Of a DNA stretch of 64,000 nt, positions 23,200 through 33,744 are shown one piece after another. Location of the stretch: NCBI GenBank assembly GCA_034440635.1, contig JAOTON010002112.1:806001-870000 (forward strand), in the 5' to 3' direction. The notes beneath the pieces are model-generated. The model worked only from the letters and a program-made list of their open reading frames with translations, searched no databases and was not told the DNA's origin. The translations under genes were made by a program, and so were the position numbers. This DNA is from Lepas anatifera (Eukaryota > Arthropoda > Thecostraca > Lepadidae). The first letter of the stretch is position 1. Every line of letters begins with the position of its first letter.

Positions 23200-24625
23200 A
23201 TGACTGGATCTTCTGTGTGCACTGATTAGTCCAGTAGGAAGACACAGGCAGTTTGGATGGCTACCATCTCAGCCTGAAAACTCGAGCAGAGCGAGCCTGC
23301 TGGTCGCCTGAGCACATGCTGGGCTCTGTCTGGTGACTCGATGAAGACCCAGCTCCCCCGCTCGTGACCCATCCGTGCACTGACCCGTCGGTCCACACCC
23401 ATGTGGCACATTGAGTCAGGGAAGCGAGGTGGGGGAGAGCTACTCGCTTCTTCCGGACAGGTAGCGCTCCTGATGTCAGTGGGCCCACGTCTAGTTGAAA
23501 TGTGACTCACTCTCCTGATACCCACAGTGGAAGACGTCGAGGAAGGAAAGACTCGATGGGGAGGGAGATGCCTGCTTGATCCCACATGTCTTTGCCCACC
23601 TGCCGCCACCCGGTCACCGAGGAGAGTCGAGAGGGCGCTGTCGCCTCCGCACGTCTTCACAGAGGGTCTTCAGGCGGCAGGGTATGGAATTTCACCAGCA
23701 GTCGGGTCGCGAGTACCCTCCTTCTGGCCGCTACGCGGGGAGTCTTAACTCGGCTGGGAGTGGAGTGGGTGCATCCTGTGATGATACGCGCCGACGCTCT
23801 CATTTTGCGTTCCAGCAGCTCGACATGAAATGGCGGTGTGGCGTGGAGCCACGCTGCGGCCGCTTACTCCATCGCTCCTCTCACGTAGCCAGTAGCGACG
23901 GTTCGGAGGTGCTGTTCGTGCAGCCCCCAGTTGCAGCCGGACAGTTGACGTAGGTGGGAGATGCCGGGGTGGACCTTCTCCCACAGTCTCTTACAGTGTG
24001 GACCGAAATGGAGGAGCCGATCGATGGTGACGTCAAGTAGCTGTAGGGTGTGTCTCCAGCAGTGACAGACTTCCCGTCGACCTTAAAATTGAAGGGATCG
24101 GCGTCTCTGGCCCACTGGGACATCACCAGTACTTGGATCTTGGCTCCTGATACCACCATTTTGTGCTGTCGGGTCCACTTCATGAGGGTGCCAGCAGCAG
24201 CTTTATTGCGCCCGGTCCTTGGCGACTTGGATGTTGTTGCCCGTGCAGAGAGCCGCCGTATCATCGCCGTACATGTAGGGGAGCATCCGGGAACCGCGCA
24301 GAGTGCGTCTACCAGCCGAGCCGCCCATACAAAATAAAACTGGCGATAAGACACTTCCTTACGGCAGGCCAGTTCGGAAAATGCACTCACTGGAAAGCAC
24401 ACCATTTAGTTCCACCTGGACTCTTCGGTCCCGGAGTCACTGCCAAATCCAGGCCACCGTGCAATTTGACAGCCCCATCTACAGCAGGCGAACGCGTAGC
24501 AGGTGGTGGTCCACTACGTCGTACGCGTGCGCGAAATCAAACGCGACGAGGACGTATTTCTGCGCGGTCTGTCCATCGGGAGGGCGGCTGTGTCTCGATT
24601 TGGGCATGCACAGTGCACGCTCACC
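23200..24625 (-). pseudogene. Ingi/Jockey-like LINE: reverse transcriptase and RNase H remnant (left arm)
   Basis: Minus strand, with several frameshifts. 24,600-24,350: the palm (VAFDFAHAYDVVDHH motif and VQVELNGVLSS, equivalent to the right-arm reading). 24,290-24,240: the catalytic YGDDTAAL motif, intact in this copy. 24,190-23,780: the thumb-like part with SWGLHEQ- and ARIIIGC-type motifs, best read in the right arm. 23,430-23,230: RNase H with the VWTDGSV aspartate and a FQAEMVAIQTA helix. This is a second non-LTR retrotransposon, distinct from the one at 19.9-23.3 kb. The two meet with their RNase H ends facing each other near 23.2 kb. No endonuclease domain was seen. Confidence 0.78.
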
Positions 24626-24649
24626 TCTTCTCTTAAGTGTGCCCTGAAC

Positions 24650-25466
24650 TTGACCTGAAGGCGATGGTTAATGGTATAAGTGGATGGTCAGTGATAAAAT
24701 ATACTCGTTTTATCAATCTGAATGGTCTTTTCACTTCGACCTGAACACTGCACATGATCATTAAACGCGCAAATTACAGCCAATAAACGAAAAAAGTTAT
24801 CAATTTATCAAGAGAGTACTTGGACACGTTGAAACTGTTTTCTTTTTATTCTAGTAGGGCCCATTTATGTCACAAATCACACATGCCTATTCCTGCCATG
24901 ATCTATTTCAGCATTCAATCACATGGCTACCAAAATTATCTTAACACCTCACGAAATTTCACGCACAAGAGCAATTCTCCCATGCTGATGAATTGAAGAA
25001 TATAGATAAAGGTCGATGGAAAATGCCCACATACTTCATTCTGTGTTTATCTTAACGTTTCAACTTCCCTTATATCTCCTTGAGTCTGCCATCTGGTTCA
25101 AACAGGATTTTTTAGGAGCAATTAATAATGTGGGTTAAAGTCCGGTTTGTGTTTCCTACAACTTAAAGCTTTTCCGCTGAGGTAATTTTCTTGGACAGCG
25201 CACAGGCCAGGTTCACACTCGCTGCGATTATTTTCAATGTCCTCTCACCATTATCTTACGAATCTTGGCCACGTGGAAAGGCAAAATGATGCTTACCATA
25301 TTTGATATTAAAATAAACTTAACCCCTCCTCACTAACAGAAAAATCCTCAGATATATACCTTTATGTTCAGCTGTTGCATCTTCCCAAGTGTCTTGAATT
25401 TCTCCATGACCTAGTGGCAGTTACAGATTTTTCAAGAGGTGCCGAAAAAAGTGTGGACTGAACTGT
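24650..25466. other. Non-coding segment shared by both arms
   Basis: Matches 32,910-33,735 in inverse orientation over its full length (for example the ACACGTTGAAACTGTTTTCT and GGCATGTGTGATTTGTGACA landmarks read on opposite strands). No coding potential and no recognised family outside the arms. Confidence 0.6.
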
Positions 25467-25690
25467 TTAGCAATTCATTGTTTCAAATATCATGCCAAAT
25501 AGGCATCTTGCTTTGCTGGTACCAACTGTTATGGCTGGGAGAGGGTGGGATAGGACGTTGTTAAAAATACGATCCACCAAAATGACGGCAACCGAAAACC
25601 GAATACCATAGGCGCCCTTTGGGTGAAAATTTGATGGTAAGGTGCCCATTTTGAGGCTCCGCGTTCCTCCCCCCACCTTACCAAAATTCT
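25467..25690 (-). repeat. Repeat C, copy in left arm
   Basis: The block with CCAAAATGACGGCAACCGAA and CATAGGCGCCCTTTGGGTGA. Its partner at 32,680-32,910 is in the right arm and a third, more diverged copy is at 62,265-62,510. It sits next to repeat B in all three places. Confidence 0.7.
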
Positions 25691-25699
25691 AGATCCGCC

Positions 25700-25976
25700 C
25701 ATACGCGGATCCAGGGGGCAAAGGGGAGGGGCAGATGCAGCCCCCCGATCGATCCTCGGCGCCCCCTGAAATGGTCACGGCGCCCCCTGAAAGGTCGATG
25801 GCACTCGCCTGAAGTGGCGCTTCCCACTCTCCCCCAGGATGCGAAAATCGGTGCTCACCGATAGGATTTTACGCCCACCTGGTAGGTTTTTCCGGTCAAA
25901 AGTGGCGCCCCCTGCTCCGGATGGCGCCCCCGGGAAGGTGCTCCCCCTCCGATTGGCAATCCTGGATCTGCCTATG
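25700..25976. repeat. Small CAGTGGCGGATCCAGG-type element (left arm)
   Basis: Bounded by CGCGGATCCAGGGGGCAAAG and, at the other end, AATCCTGGATCTGCCTATGG, which are inverted versions of the GGATCCAGG end motif. The interior carries several GGCGCCCCCTGAAATGGTC-type words. The right-arm equivalent is 32,395-32,680. Related words occur at 56,070-56,150 and 58,050-58,140. Confidence 0.5.
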
Positions 25977-26039
25977 GATCCGTCACTGTTCAAGAGCAAA
26001 CGATTCACAGAAAAGGCAGGAAGATATCAAATGTTAGCG

Positions 26040-26960
26040 GGGAGTGGTGCGGCCAAGATAATTGATGATGCTAACAAATTGTTTAGTTATGTGGATAAAA
26101 TAATTGGGTCGCCACACGGGATTGGAAGGGGACTCCTACCTTCTTATGAGATGGGCAGTGTGCTAAAAATATATCGTCAAGTCAATATCAAATTATCAAC
26201 ATTTAGTTTTATACCGTGCACTGTTCACTGCAGTGTTACAAGAGTGCTCTGTCCTTTTTCTGTGGGCTTATGACACCCGGTAGGGTTCGTTTTAGCCTCA
26301 AATATGGCTTTTGTGGTATTTATTTGGCCATTTGGCCGCCCCGGTTGCTCGGTTGGTAGAGCGTCGGGCTCCGGCCCGCTGCTGAGAAGCATGCAGTGGC
26401 AGTGCATGTCCAGGCTTGAGATCGGTTCCCCTGAGACGCTCCGGCGCTCAATCGTTTGTCCGACGTAGGTCGGCTGGCAACTGACTGATGAGAGGGTGAC
26501 CTGAGCGAGGCGGCCATCCCTGTGCTTTGTAGGAGGTTAAACTTTGGCTTCTAAATCAACCCTTCATTGTGGGCGTTACTCGTTCGGGTGGTGGGGTCGG
26601 GGTCTCCGTGACAAGTCCCTTGAGGACTTTAATGAGACTCAGACTCCAACAGCCGTACTGGGAAGAACTTGGACGAAATTTATAAAAAAACAAGATTTTT
26701 TAGTGCAAATACAATTTGAACCTTTTGGCCTTTTCGCAAACCCGGTTTGGCCTTTTTCCGTTGAAAAAACCCGCAGTCCTGGGCAGCATCTCAAATTTTT
26801 AGAATATGGAATAACAAAAATTAGGAGACATTTTTTAACACTAGCACGTCTAAATTTTATTAACGCCCCCCTCCAAATGGGGGTTTGATCCCCCGAAGAC
26901 ATTATAATGGCCAGCACAAGAAAATCTCCACCGCCCCGCCTCCACTGAGTTTTCCTTAAA
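26040..26960 (+). repeat. Repeat B, short form, in left arm, with SINE inside
   Basis: Same landmarks as 8,000-8,690 (GATGCTAACAAATTGTTTAG, GGGCAGCATCTCAAATT, TGGCCAGCACAAGAAA). The SINE at 26,332-26,685 splits it. The right-arm partner (31,430-32,345) has the same SINE at the same site. Confidence 0.78.
26332..26685 (+). mobile_element. tRNA-derived SINE S1, full-length
   Basis: The head has an A-box-like GGTTGCTCGGTTGGTAGAGC, as in many tRNAs, followed about 80 bp later by a weaker B-box-like GAGATCGGTTCCCCTGA. The body has GGTGGGGTCGGGGTCTCCGT, and it ends near ACTTGGACGAAATTTATAAA. It is inserted in repeat B. Other copies are 31,705-32,040 (-) and the headless 12,281-12,475 (-). Confidence 0.7.
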
Positions 26961-26974
26961 AAATGTTCTGCTGT

Positions 26975-27840
26975 CCTTTCCAGGGGGCGCCTTTCCTATC
27001 CATGGGTGCTTATTCTTTCCAGAGGGGGCGCCTTTGCTCTCGGGGGGGGGCCTTTTGCTATCCAGGGATGCCTGTGCTAACCAGGGGGTGCATATGATAT
27101 CAAGGGGCGCCGTTGATCTTCTTCGGAGGCGTCTCTGCTGTCCAGGAGGCGCCTGCGCTATCCAGGGGCACCTATGCTATCCAGAGACCCGGATCCTTTA
27201 CTCAGGGGGCGGGGGCCGCCTTTTGCTGTCCAGGGGTGCCTGTGCTAACCAGGGGCGCATATGCTATCCCGGGGTGCCGTTGCTCTTCTTTAGGGGCGTC
27301 TCTGCCGTCCAGGGGTGCCTATGCTATCCAGAGGGTGTGTTCTGTCCATGGGGCGCTTTTGGTATCAAAGGGCGTATTTGCTGTTTTGGGGGCGCCTATC
27401 CTATCCAGAGGGCGCCCCTGCTGTCCAGGGAGCGCGTTGCTATTAAAGGGAGCTTATGATATCCAGAGGGGTGCCTTTGCTCTATGGGGGAGGGGGCGCC
27501 TCTTAGTCTACAGGAGTGCCTGTGCTAACCAGAGGGCGCCTATGCTATTCAGGGGCGTCGTTACTCCTCAATTGGGGGTGCCTTTTTCTGTCCAGGGGCG
27601 CCTCTGCTGTCTAGAGGTCGCCTTTGCTATCCAGAGGGGCGCTTTTACTCAAGGGGGTGGGCACCTTTTGCTGTCCAGGGTGCAGCTTTGATGTCAGGGG
27701 CGCCATTCATATTTGAAAGTGTATTTTATTTTACACATACGCTTTTCAAGGGCGCCTATGCTATCCAGAGGGGCGCCTTTACTCAAAGGGGGGCGCCTTT
27801 TGCTTTCCAGGGCGCAGTTGCTTTCCAGGGCTACCCCTTC
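26975..27840 (+). repeat. GGCGCC minisatellite array, left arm, block 1
   Basis: About 30 degenerate units of 25-35 bp with the core GGGGCGCCTATGCTATCCAG. Frames rich in LLSRGAC, YAIQGR and SVQGRL run through on the plus strand because the units rarely carry stops. The inverted counterpart is 29,640-31,430. Confidence 0.9.
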
Positions 27841-28069
27841 AGACAGGCGATGTGTCTGATTTTCTCTTGACCGGCCGGGGGCGCCGGCAAAATCCGGGGG
27901 TGCCACCCAAATCCGTGAGGGCCTCCCCGTACGAGGTCAAAACCAGGTGTGCAAAAATATACTATTTTACACCATCATTTTTTCAAGGTGTGCAACAGCA
28001 CACCCTGTCCTGCGGAATCCGCCGTCCCTGCCGCCGTTGTTTTCGGGAGGGGGGGTTTCTCTCTTATCT

Positions 28070-28330
28070 CTCCAGGGGGCGCCTTTCTTATCAAAGGGCG
28101 CCTATGTTGTCCAGGGGGCGCCTTTTCTCTGCGGGGGGGGCGCCTTTTGCTGTCAAGGGGTGCCTGTGCTAACCAGGGGGCGCATGTGATATCTAGGGGC
28201 GCCGTTTCTCTTCTTCGGAGGCGCCTCAGCTGTCCAGGAGGCGCCTACGCTTTTCAAGGGCGCCTATGCTATCCAGAGGGGCGCCTTTACTCAAGGGGGG
28301 GCGCCTTTTGCTTTCCAGGGTGCAGTTTTG
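28070..28330 (+). repeat. GGCGCC minisatellite array, left arm, block 2
   Basis: Same unit as the previous array, lying between the first (28,030) and second (28,568) copies of the element's right terminus. It is therefore part of the tandem terminal unit. Confidence 0.85.
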
Positions 28331-28568
28331 ATGTCAAGGTGCGTCATTCGTGTATGAAAATGTCTTTTTCACAGAGGATCCTACCTCTTCAGGTAGGCGG
28401 TAATTAGGCTTGATTTTCTCTGACCGGCCGGGGGCGCCGGCTGAGGCCTGGGGGGGTGCCTCCCTGGACAAAGCCAAAACAAGTGGTGCAAAAAGATACT
28501 TTTGCAACACTTGAAAAAAATCGAGTGGTGCAACTGCACCACTTGCACCCTGGAATCCGCCGTCCCTG

Positions 28569-29432
28569 GTCAGCCGTTTTGAAAATTTCTGGAAATATAC
28601 ATTTCAGAAATATTTCGGAAACATAAACATAAATATTTAAGGATCAAGAATTTCTGTCATTTTGAGCCCAAATATGGCAAGATTAATCATTTTCAATAAA
28701 AATGCCCGGGAGACCACCCCTATCTCGGATTGCACCAAGGTGCCACATTCCCTTTAATTTGCAAACTTTTGGTCTGATTGAGTGAAATTTAACTGTGAGC
28801 AAAATCAGCATAATCACTTAAATAAGCCCACCAGAATTGAGCTTCCAAAAGCTTAAGGCCAAAATAAGATACGAAAAAATAAGAAAGGGGCTTATTTATT
28901 GAAAAGTTTAATGTAGTTGAATTTGAGAAGTTCGAGTATATTGAGGCAGTTTGACCAAAGCATAGTCATCCTTTATAAGCCGCTACATCTCCCCCCCCAC
29001 TTTCCCACCCCCTCAACCCACCATCTATGAGCAAAGCTGCCAAAAATGACTCTTAGCTTCTGGGACCAAATCCCAGATTGTTTAAAATTTACAGAAAATT
29101 GGTTAGAGAATGTATCTTAATTACGGTATCAAATGCTTTAAGAAGTTTTCTTTCTTCTGTCAGCTCAGATCCATGCGGTGGGAATCTTCCCAGGATACCT
29201 ACCGGTGCGCAGGTGCGCATCTCCCTAATAATGATATAGACTACTTACTAAAGATACCGAACAGCAGAGCTGCTGTTCGGTAGAAGAGCTCTTTTCTATA
29301 GCAGCTATAGTGGAGTTATGACTATTACCCGAATAAATCAAGTACCAGCACACCAAAGCTGCACAAACAGATCCATCTGAACCTAACTATACACACACAC
29401 AAACGCATACCCTGCGCACAATCGCCTATGAC
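28569..29432. other. Spacer between the two giant element copies
   Basis: 864 bp not shared by the arms. It starts with the second GTCAGCCG target copy. It contains about 30 bp of a family A MITE end (28,725-28,758), a C-rich tract (28,988-29,022) and an inverted repeat with 13-bp arms and a 2-base loop at 29,255-29,282 (core CAGCAGAGCTGCTG). No gene was recognised. Confidence 0.7.
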
Positions 29433-29639
29433 CAGGAATGGCGGATTCCAGGGTGCAAGTGGTGGAGTTGCACCACTCGATTTTTTTTCAAGTGGTGCAA
29501 AAGTATCTTTTTGCACCCCTTGTTTTCGCTTTGTCCAGGGAGGCCCCCCTCCCCCTGGCCTCAGCCGGTCAGAGAAAATTAGGCCTAATTACCGCCTACC
29601 TAAAGTGGTAGGATCCTCTGTGAAAAATAGACATTTTCA

Positions 29640-31430
29640 TATAGGAATGGCGCCTCCTTACATCATAGCTGCGCCCTGGGCAGCAAAATGCGCCCCCTCC
29701 CCTTGAGTAAAGGCGCCCCTCAGGGTAGCATAGGCGCCCTTGGATAGCGTAGGCACCTCCTGGACAGCCGGGGTGCCTCCGAAGAAGAGAAATGGCACCC
29801 CTGGATATCACATGCGCCTCCTGGACAGCAAAAGGCACCCCCGCAGAGAATTGGCGCCCCTGGATAACATAGGCGCCCTTGGGTATGAAAGGCACCCCCT
29901 GGAGAGCAGAGGTGCTTCCTGGAGAGAAAGAGACGCCCCCGGAGAACAACGGCGGCAGGGTTGGCAGATTTTGCGAGACAGGCTCTGCAGTTGCACACCA
30001 TGAAAAATGTTGGTGTGCGAAAGTATCTTCTCGCACACCTGGTTTTGACCTAGTCCGGAGAGGCGCCCCCCCAACGGATTTGGGTGGCACCCCGGATTTT
30101 GCCGGCGCCCCCGGCCGGTCAGAGAAATTCAAGCCTAATCACTGCCTACCTAAAGAGGTAGGACCCTCTGTGAAAAATACATTTTCATACATGAATTGCG
30201 CACCTTGACATTAAAGCCTTGCCCTGGAAAGCAAACGGCAACCCCCCTTGAGTAAAGGCGCCCCTCTGGATAGCATAGGCGCCCTTGAAAAGGGTAGGCG
30301 CCTCCTGGACAGCTGAGGCGCGTCCGAAGAAGAGAAACAGTGCCCCTAGATATCACATGCGCCCCCTGGTTAGCACAGGCACCCCTGGACAGCAAAAGGC
30401 GCCCTCCGCAGAGAAAAGGCGCCCCCTGGATAACATAGGCGCCCTTGGTTAAGAAAGGCGCCCCCTGGAGAGCAGAGGTGCCCCCCTGGAGAGACCCCTT
30501 CCCCTGAGAGCAACGGCGGCAGGGACGGTGGATTACGCGGGACAGGGTGTGCAGCTGCACACCTTGAAAAAATGATGGTGTACAAAAGTATGTTTTTGCA
30601 CACCTGGTTTTGACCTCGTCCGGGGAGGCCCCAGCGGATTTGGGTGGCACCCCCGGATTTGGTCGGCGCCCCCGGCTGGTCAAGAGAAAATCAGACACAT
30701 CGCCTGTCTGAAGAGGTGGTACCTTCTGTGTAAAATGAAATACACTTGCAAATATGAATGGCGCCCCCTGACATCAAAGCTGCGCCCTGGACAGCAAAAG
30801 GCGCCCACCCCTTGAGTAAAGGCGCCCCTCTGGATAGCAAAGGCGACCTCTAAACAGCAGAGGCGCTCCTGGACAGAAAAAGGCACCCCCAATTGAGGAG
30901 TAACGACGCCCCTGGATAGCATGGGCGCCCTCTGGTTAGCACAGGCACTCCTCACACCAAGAGGCGCCCCCCTCCCCCCAGAGAGCAAAGGCACCTCTCT
31001 GGATATCATAAGCTCCCTTTAATAGCGATCGCGCTCCCTGGACAGCAGGGGCGCCCTTTGGATAGGATAGGCGCCCCCAAAACAGCAAATACGCCCTTTG
31101 ATACTAAAAGCGCCCCAGATAGCAGAAGCGCCCCATGGACAGAAGACACCCTCTGGATAGCACAGGCACCCCTGGACAGCAAAAGTCGCCCCCTGAGTAA
31201 GGGATCCGGGTCTCTGAATAGCATAGACGCCCCTGGATAGCGCAAGCGCCTCCTGGACAGCAGAGACGCCTCCGAAGATCAACGGTGCCCCTGGATATCA
31301 TATGCGCCCCCTGGTTGGCACAGGCAGCCCTGGATAGCAAAAGGCGCCCCCCCCCGGAGAGAAAAGGCGCCCCTCTGGAAAGAATAAGCACCCATAGATA
31401 GGAAAAGCGCCCCTGAAGAGGAAAGCAGAA
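29640..31430 (-). repeat. GGCGCC minisatellite arrays, right arm
   Basis: Inverted counterpart of 26,975-28,330, broken by two extra copies of the terminal unit (29,956-30,180 and 30,520-30,740). It is larger than the left arm's arrays because there are three terminal units here, not two. Confidence 0.88.
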
Positions 31431-32345
31431 CATTTTTTAAGGAAAACTCAGTGGAAGTTGGAGATTTTCTTGTGCTGGCCATCATAATGTCTTCGGGAGA
31501 TTAAACCCCCATTTGGAGGGGGCGTTAATAAAATTTAGACGGGCTAGTGTTAAAAAAATGTCTCCTAATTTTTTTATTCCATATTCTAAAGATCAGAGAT
31601 GCTGCCCAGGACTGCGAGTTTTTTTCGACGGAAAAAGGCCAAACCGGGTTTGAGAAAAGGCCAAAAGGGTCAAAGTTTATTTTCACTTAAAAATCTTGTT
31701 TTATTATAAATTTCGTCAAAGTTCTTCCCAGTACGGCTGTTCGAGTCTGAGTCTCACTAAAGTCTCCAAGGGACTTGTCACGGAGACCCTGACCCCACCA
31801 CACGAACGAGTAGCGCCCACAATGAAGGGTTGATTTAGAAGCCAAAGTTTAACCTCCCACAAAGCACAGGGATGGCCGCCTCGCTCAGGTCAGTTGCCAG
31901 CCGACCTACGTCGGACAAACGATTGAGCGCCGGAGCGTCTCAGGGCAGCCGATCCCAAGCCTGGACACGCACTGCCACTGCATGCTTCTCAGCAGCAAGC
32001 CGGAGACCGACGCTCTACCAACTGAGCAACCGGGGCGGCCAAATGGCCAAATAAATACCATAAAAGTCATATTTGAGGCTAAAACGACCCCTACCGGTTG
32101 TCATAAACCCACAGAAAAAGGACAGAGCACTCTTGTATCACTGCAGTGAACAATGCACTGTATAAAACTAAATGTTGATAATTTGATATTGACTTGACGA
32201 AATATTTTTAGCACACTGTCCACCTCATAAGAAGCCAGGAGTGCCCTTCCAATCCCGTGTGGCGACCCGATGATTTTATCCACATAACTAAACAATTTGT
32301 TAGCATCATCAATTATCTTGGCCGCACCACTCCCCGCTAACATTT
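31430..32345 (-). repeat. Repeat B, short form, in right arm, with SINE inside
   Basis: Inverse of 26,040-26,960 with the same SINE insertion point. The SINE here is 31,705-32,040 (minus), with the A-box region at about 32,005-32,035. Confidence 0.78.
31705..32040 (-). mobile_element. tRNA-derived SINE S1, right arm
   Basis: Same element as 26,332-26,685. The shared insertion site in repeat B in both arms shows it was already in the ancestral giant element. It has small base differences in the head. Confidence 0.7.
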
Positions 32346-32679
32346 GACATCTTCCTGCTTTTTCTGTGAATTGTTTGCTCTTGAACAGGGACGGATCCAT
32401 AGGCAGATCCAGGATTGCCAATCGGAGGGGGGGCACCTTCCCGGGGGAGCCATTCGGAGCAGGGGCGCCACTTTTGACCGGAAAAACCTACCAGGTGGGC
32501 GTAAAATCCCATCGGTGAGCACCGATTTTCGCATCCTGGGGGAGGGTGGGAAACGCCATTTCAGGCGAGTGCCATCGACCTTTCAGGGGGGCGCCGTGAC
32601 CATTTCAGGGGGCGCCGAGGATCGATCGGGGGGCTGCATCTGCCCCTCCCCTTTGCCCCCTGGATCCGCGTATGGGCGG

Positions 32680-33735
32680 ATCTGAAATTTTGGTAAGTGG
32701 GGGGGGGGAACACGGAGCCTCAGAGTGCGCACTTTACCATCAACTTTTCACCCAAAGGGCGCCTATGGTATTCGGTTTTCGGTTGCCGTCATTTTGGTGG
32801 ATCGTATTTTTAACAACGTTCTATCCCTCCCTCCCCCAGCCATAACAGTTTGTACCAGCCAAGCAAGATGCCTATTTGGCGTGATATTTGAAACGATGAA
32901 TTGCTAAACAGTTCGGTCCACACTTTTTTCGGCACCTTTTGAAAAATATGTAACTGCCACTAGGTCATGGAGAAATGCAAGACACTTGGGAAGATGCAAC
33001 AGCTGAACATAAAGGTACATATCTGAGGATTTTTCTATTAGTGAAGAGGGGTTAAGTTTGCTTTAATATCGAATATGATAAGCATCATTTTGCCTTTCCA
33101 CGTGGCCAGGATTTGTAAGATAATGGTGCGAGGACATTGAAAATAATCGCAGCGACTGTAAACCTGGCCTGTGCGCTGTCCCAGAAAATTATCTCAGCGG
33201 AAAAGCTTTTACATTATAGGCAACACAAACCGGACTTTGGCCCGCATTATCAATTGCTCCTAAAAATAATGTTTGAAACAAATGGCAGACTCAAGGAGAT
33301 ATAAGGAAAAATGAAACGTTAAGATAAACACAGAATGAAGTATGTGGGCGTTTTCCATCGACCTTTATCTATATTCTTCAATTCATCAGCATGTAAGAAT
33401 TGCTCTTGTGCGTGAAATTTCGTGAGGTGTTAAGATAATTTTGGTAGCCATGTGATTGAATGCTGAAATAGATCATGGCAGGAATAGGCATGTGTGATTT
33501 GTGACATAAATGGGACCTACTAGAATAAAAAGAAAACAGCTTCAACGTGTCCAAGTACTCTCTTGATAAATTGGTAAATTTTTTTCGTTCATTGGCTATG
33601 ATTTGCGCGTTTAATGATCATGTGCAGTGTTCAGATCGAAGTGAAAAGACCATTCAGATTGATAAAACGAGTATCTTTTGTCACTGACCATCCACTTATA
33701 CCATCAACCATCGTCATCGGTCAACTTCAGGACTC
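32680..33735 (+). repeat. Repeat C and shared non-coding segment, right arm
   Basis: 32,680-32,910 is repeat C (CAAAGGGCGCCTATGGTATT and following), and 32,910-33,735 is the inverse of 24,650-25,466. No coding content is recognised. Confidence 0.6.
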
Positions 33736-33744
33736 ATCATTTAA

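Larger units (their letters stand above)
19930..23275 (+). pseudogene. Jockey-like LINE: reverse transcriptase C-part and RNase H remnant (left arm)
   Basis: Plus-strand pieces in order are as follows. 19,935-20,135: part of the palm (GVRGHLGWFISN, then NDIADTSRKH). 20,185-20,275: LQLGLDILQQWITRNGLKFS. 20,375-20,470: the segment with LSYVPHLKDFRKK. 20,575-20,626: LMLYRSLIRPKIEYGCV. 22,050-22,165: RHLAIRIVTGAFQASP and further. 22,935-23,150: an RNase H-like part with IFTDSLSYLQTL. Stops, frameshifts and three insertions interrupt it: a TTATACGC tandem array, the 20,627-22,010 block and a MITE. The family is a non-LTR retrotransposon of the Jockey group. It is inactive and lacks the endonuclease. 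The uninterrupted right-arm copy at 35,210-36,560 helps define the pieces. Confidence 0.75.
19798..28568 (+). mobile_element. Giant hAT-like element, left copy, perfect 8-bp target duplication
   Basis: Begins CAGAGACGGCGGATTCCA at 19798. The reverse complement of its end at 28568 is CAGGGACGGCGGATTCCA, so 17 of 18 bases match. Flanks GTCAGCCG at 19790-19797 and 28569-28576 are identical. The 8-bp duplication and CAG terminus indicate hAT-type mobilisation. Length is 8,771 bp. Contents from left to right: a Jockey-like LINE remnant (+), a convergent Ingi/Jockey-like LINE remnant (-), repeat C, repeat B with a SINE inside, GGCGCC minisatellite arrays and two tandem copies of the right terminus (28,030 and 28,568). 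No transposase was recognised, so it would depend on another element. A second copy lies inverted at 29,433-36,682 and a terminal fragment at 58,781-59,342. Confidence 0.88.

Noticed and set aside
23745..23984. Alternative frames (for example MGEGPP… with HLPPTSTVRLQLGAARTA) conserved between both arms
   Set aside because: They are out-of-frame shadows of the LINE thumb region. Conservation between arms reflects DNA identity, not coding.
26332..26420. A functional tRNA gene
   Set aside because: A-box match is good but the B box is weak and misplaced, no acceptor stem pairs, and the copies share a long non-tRNA body, so it is a SINE.
27034..31282. Frames of 100-190 codons rich in LLSRGAC, AIQGRLCYP and similar
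   Set aside because: Translation of the GGCGCC arrays; repeated in all frames and mirrored in the other arm.
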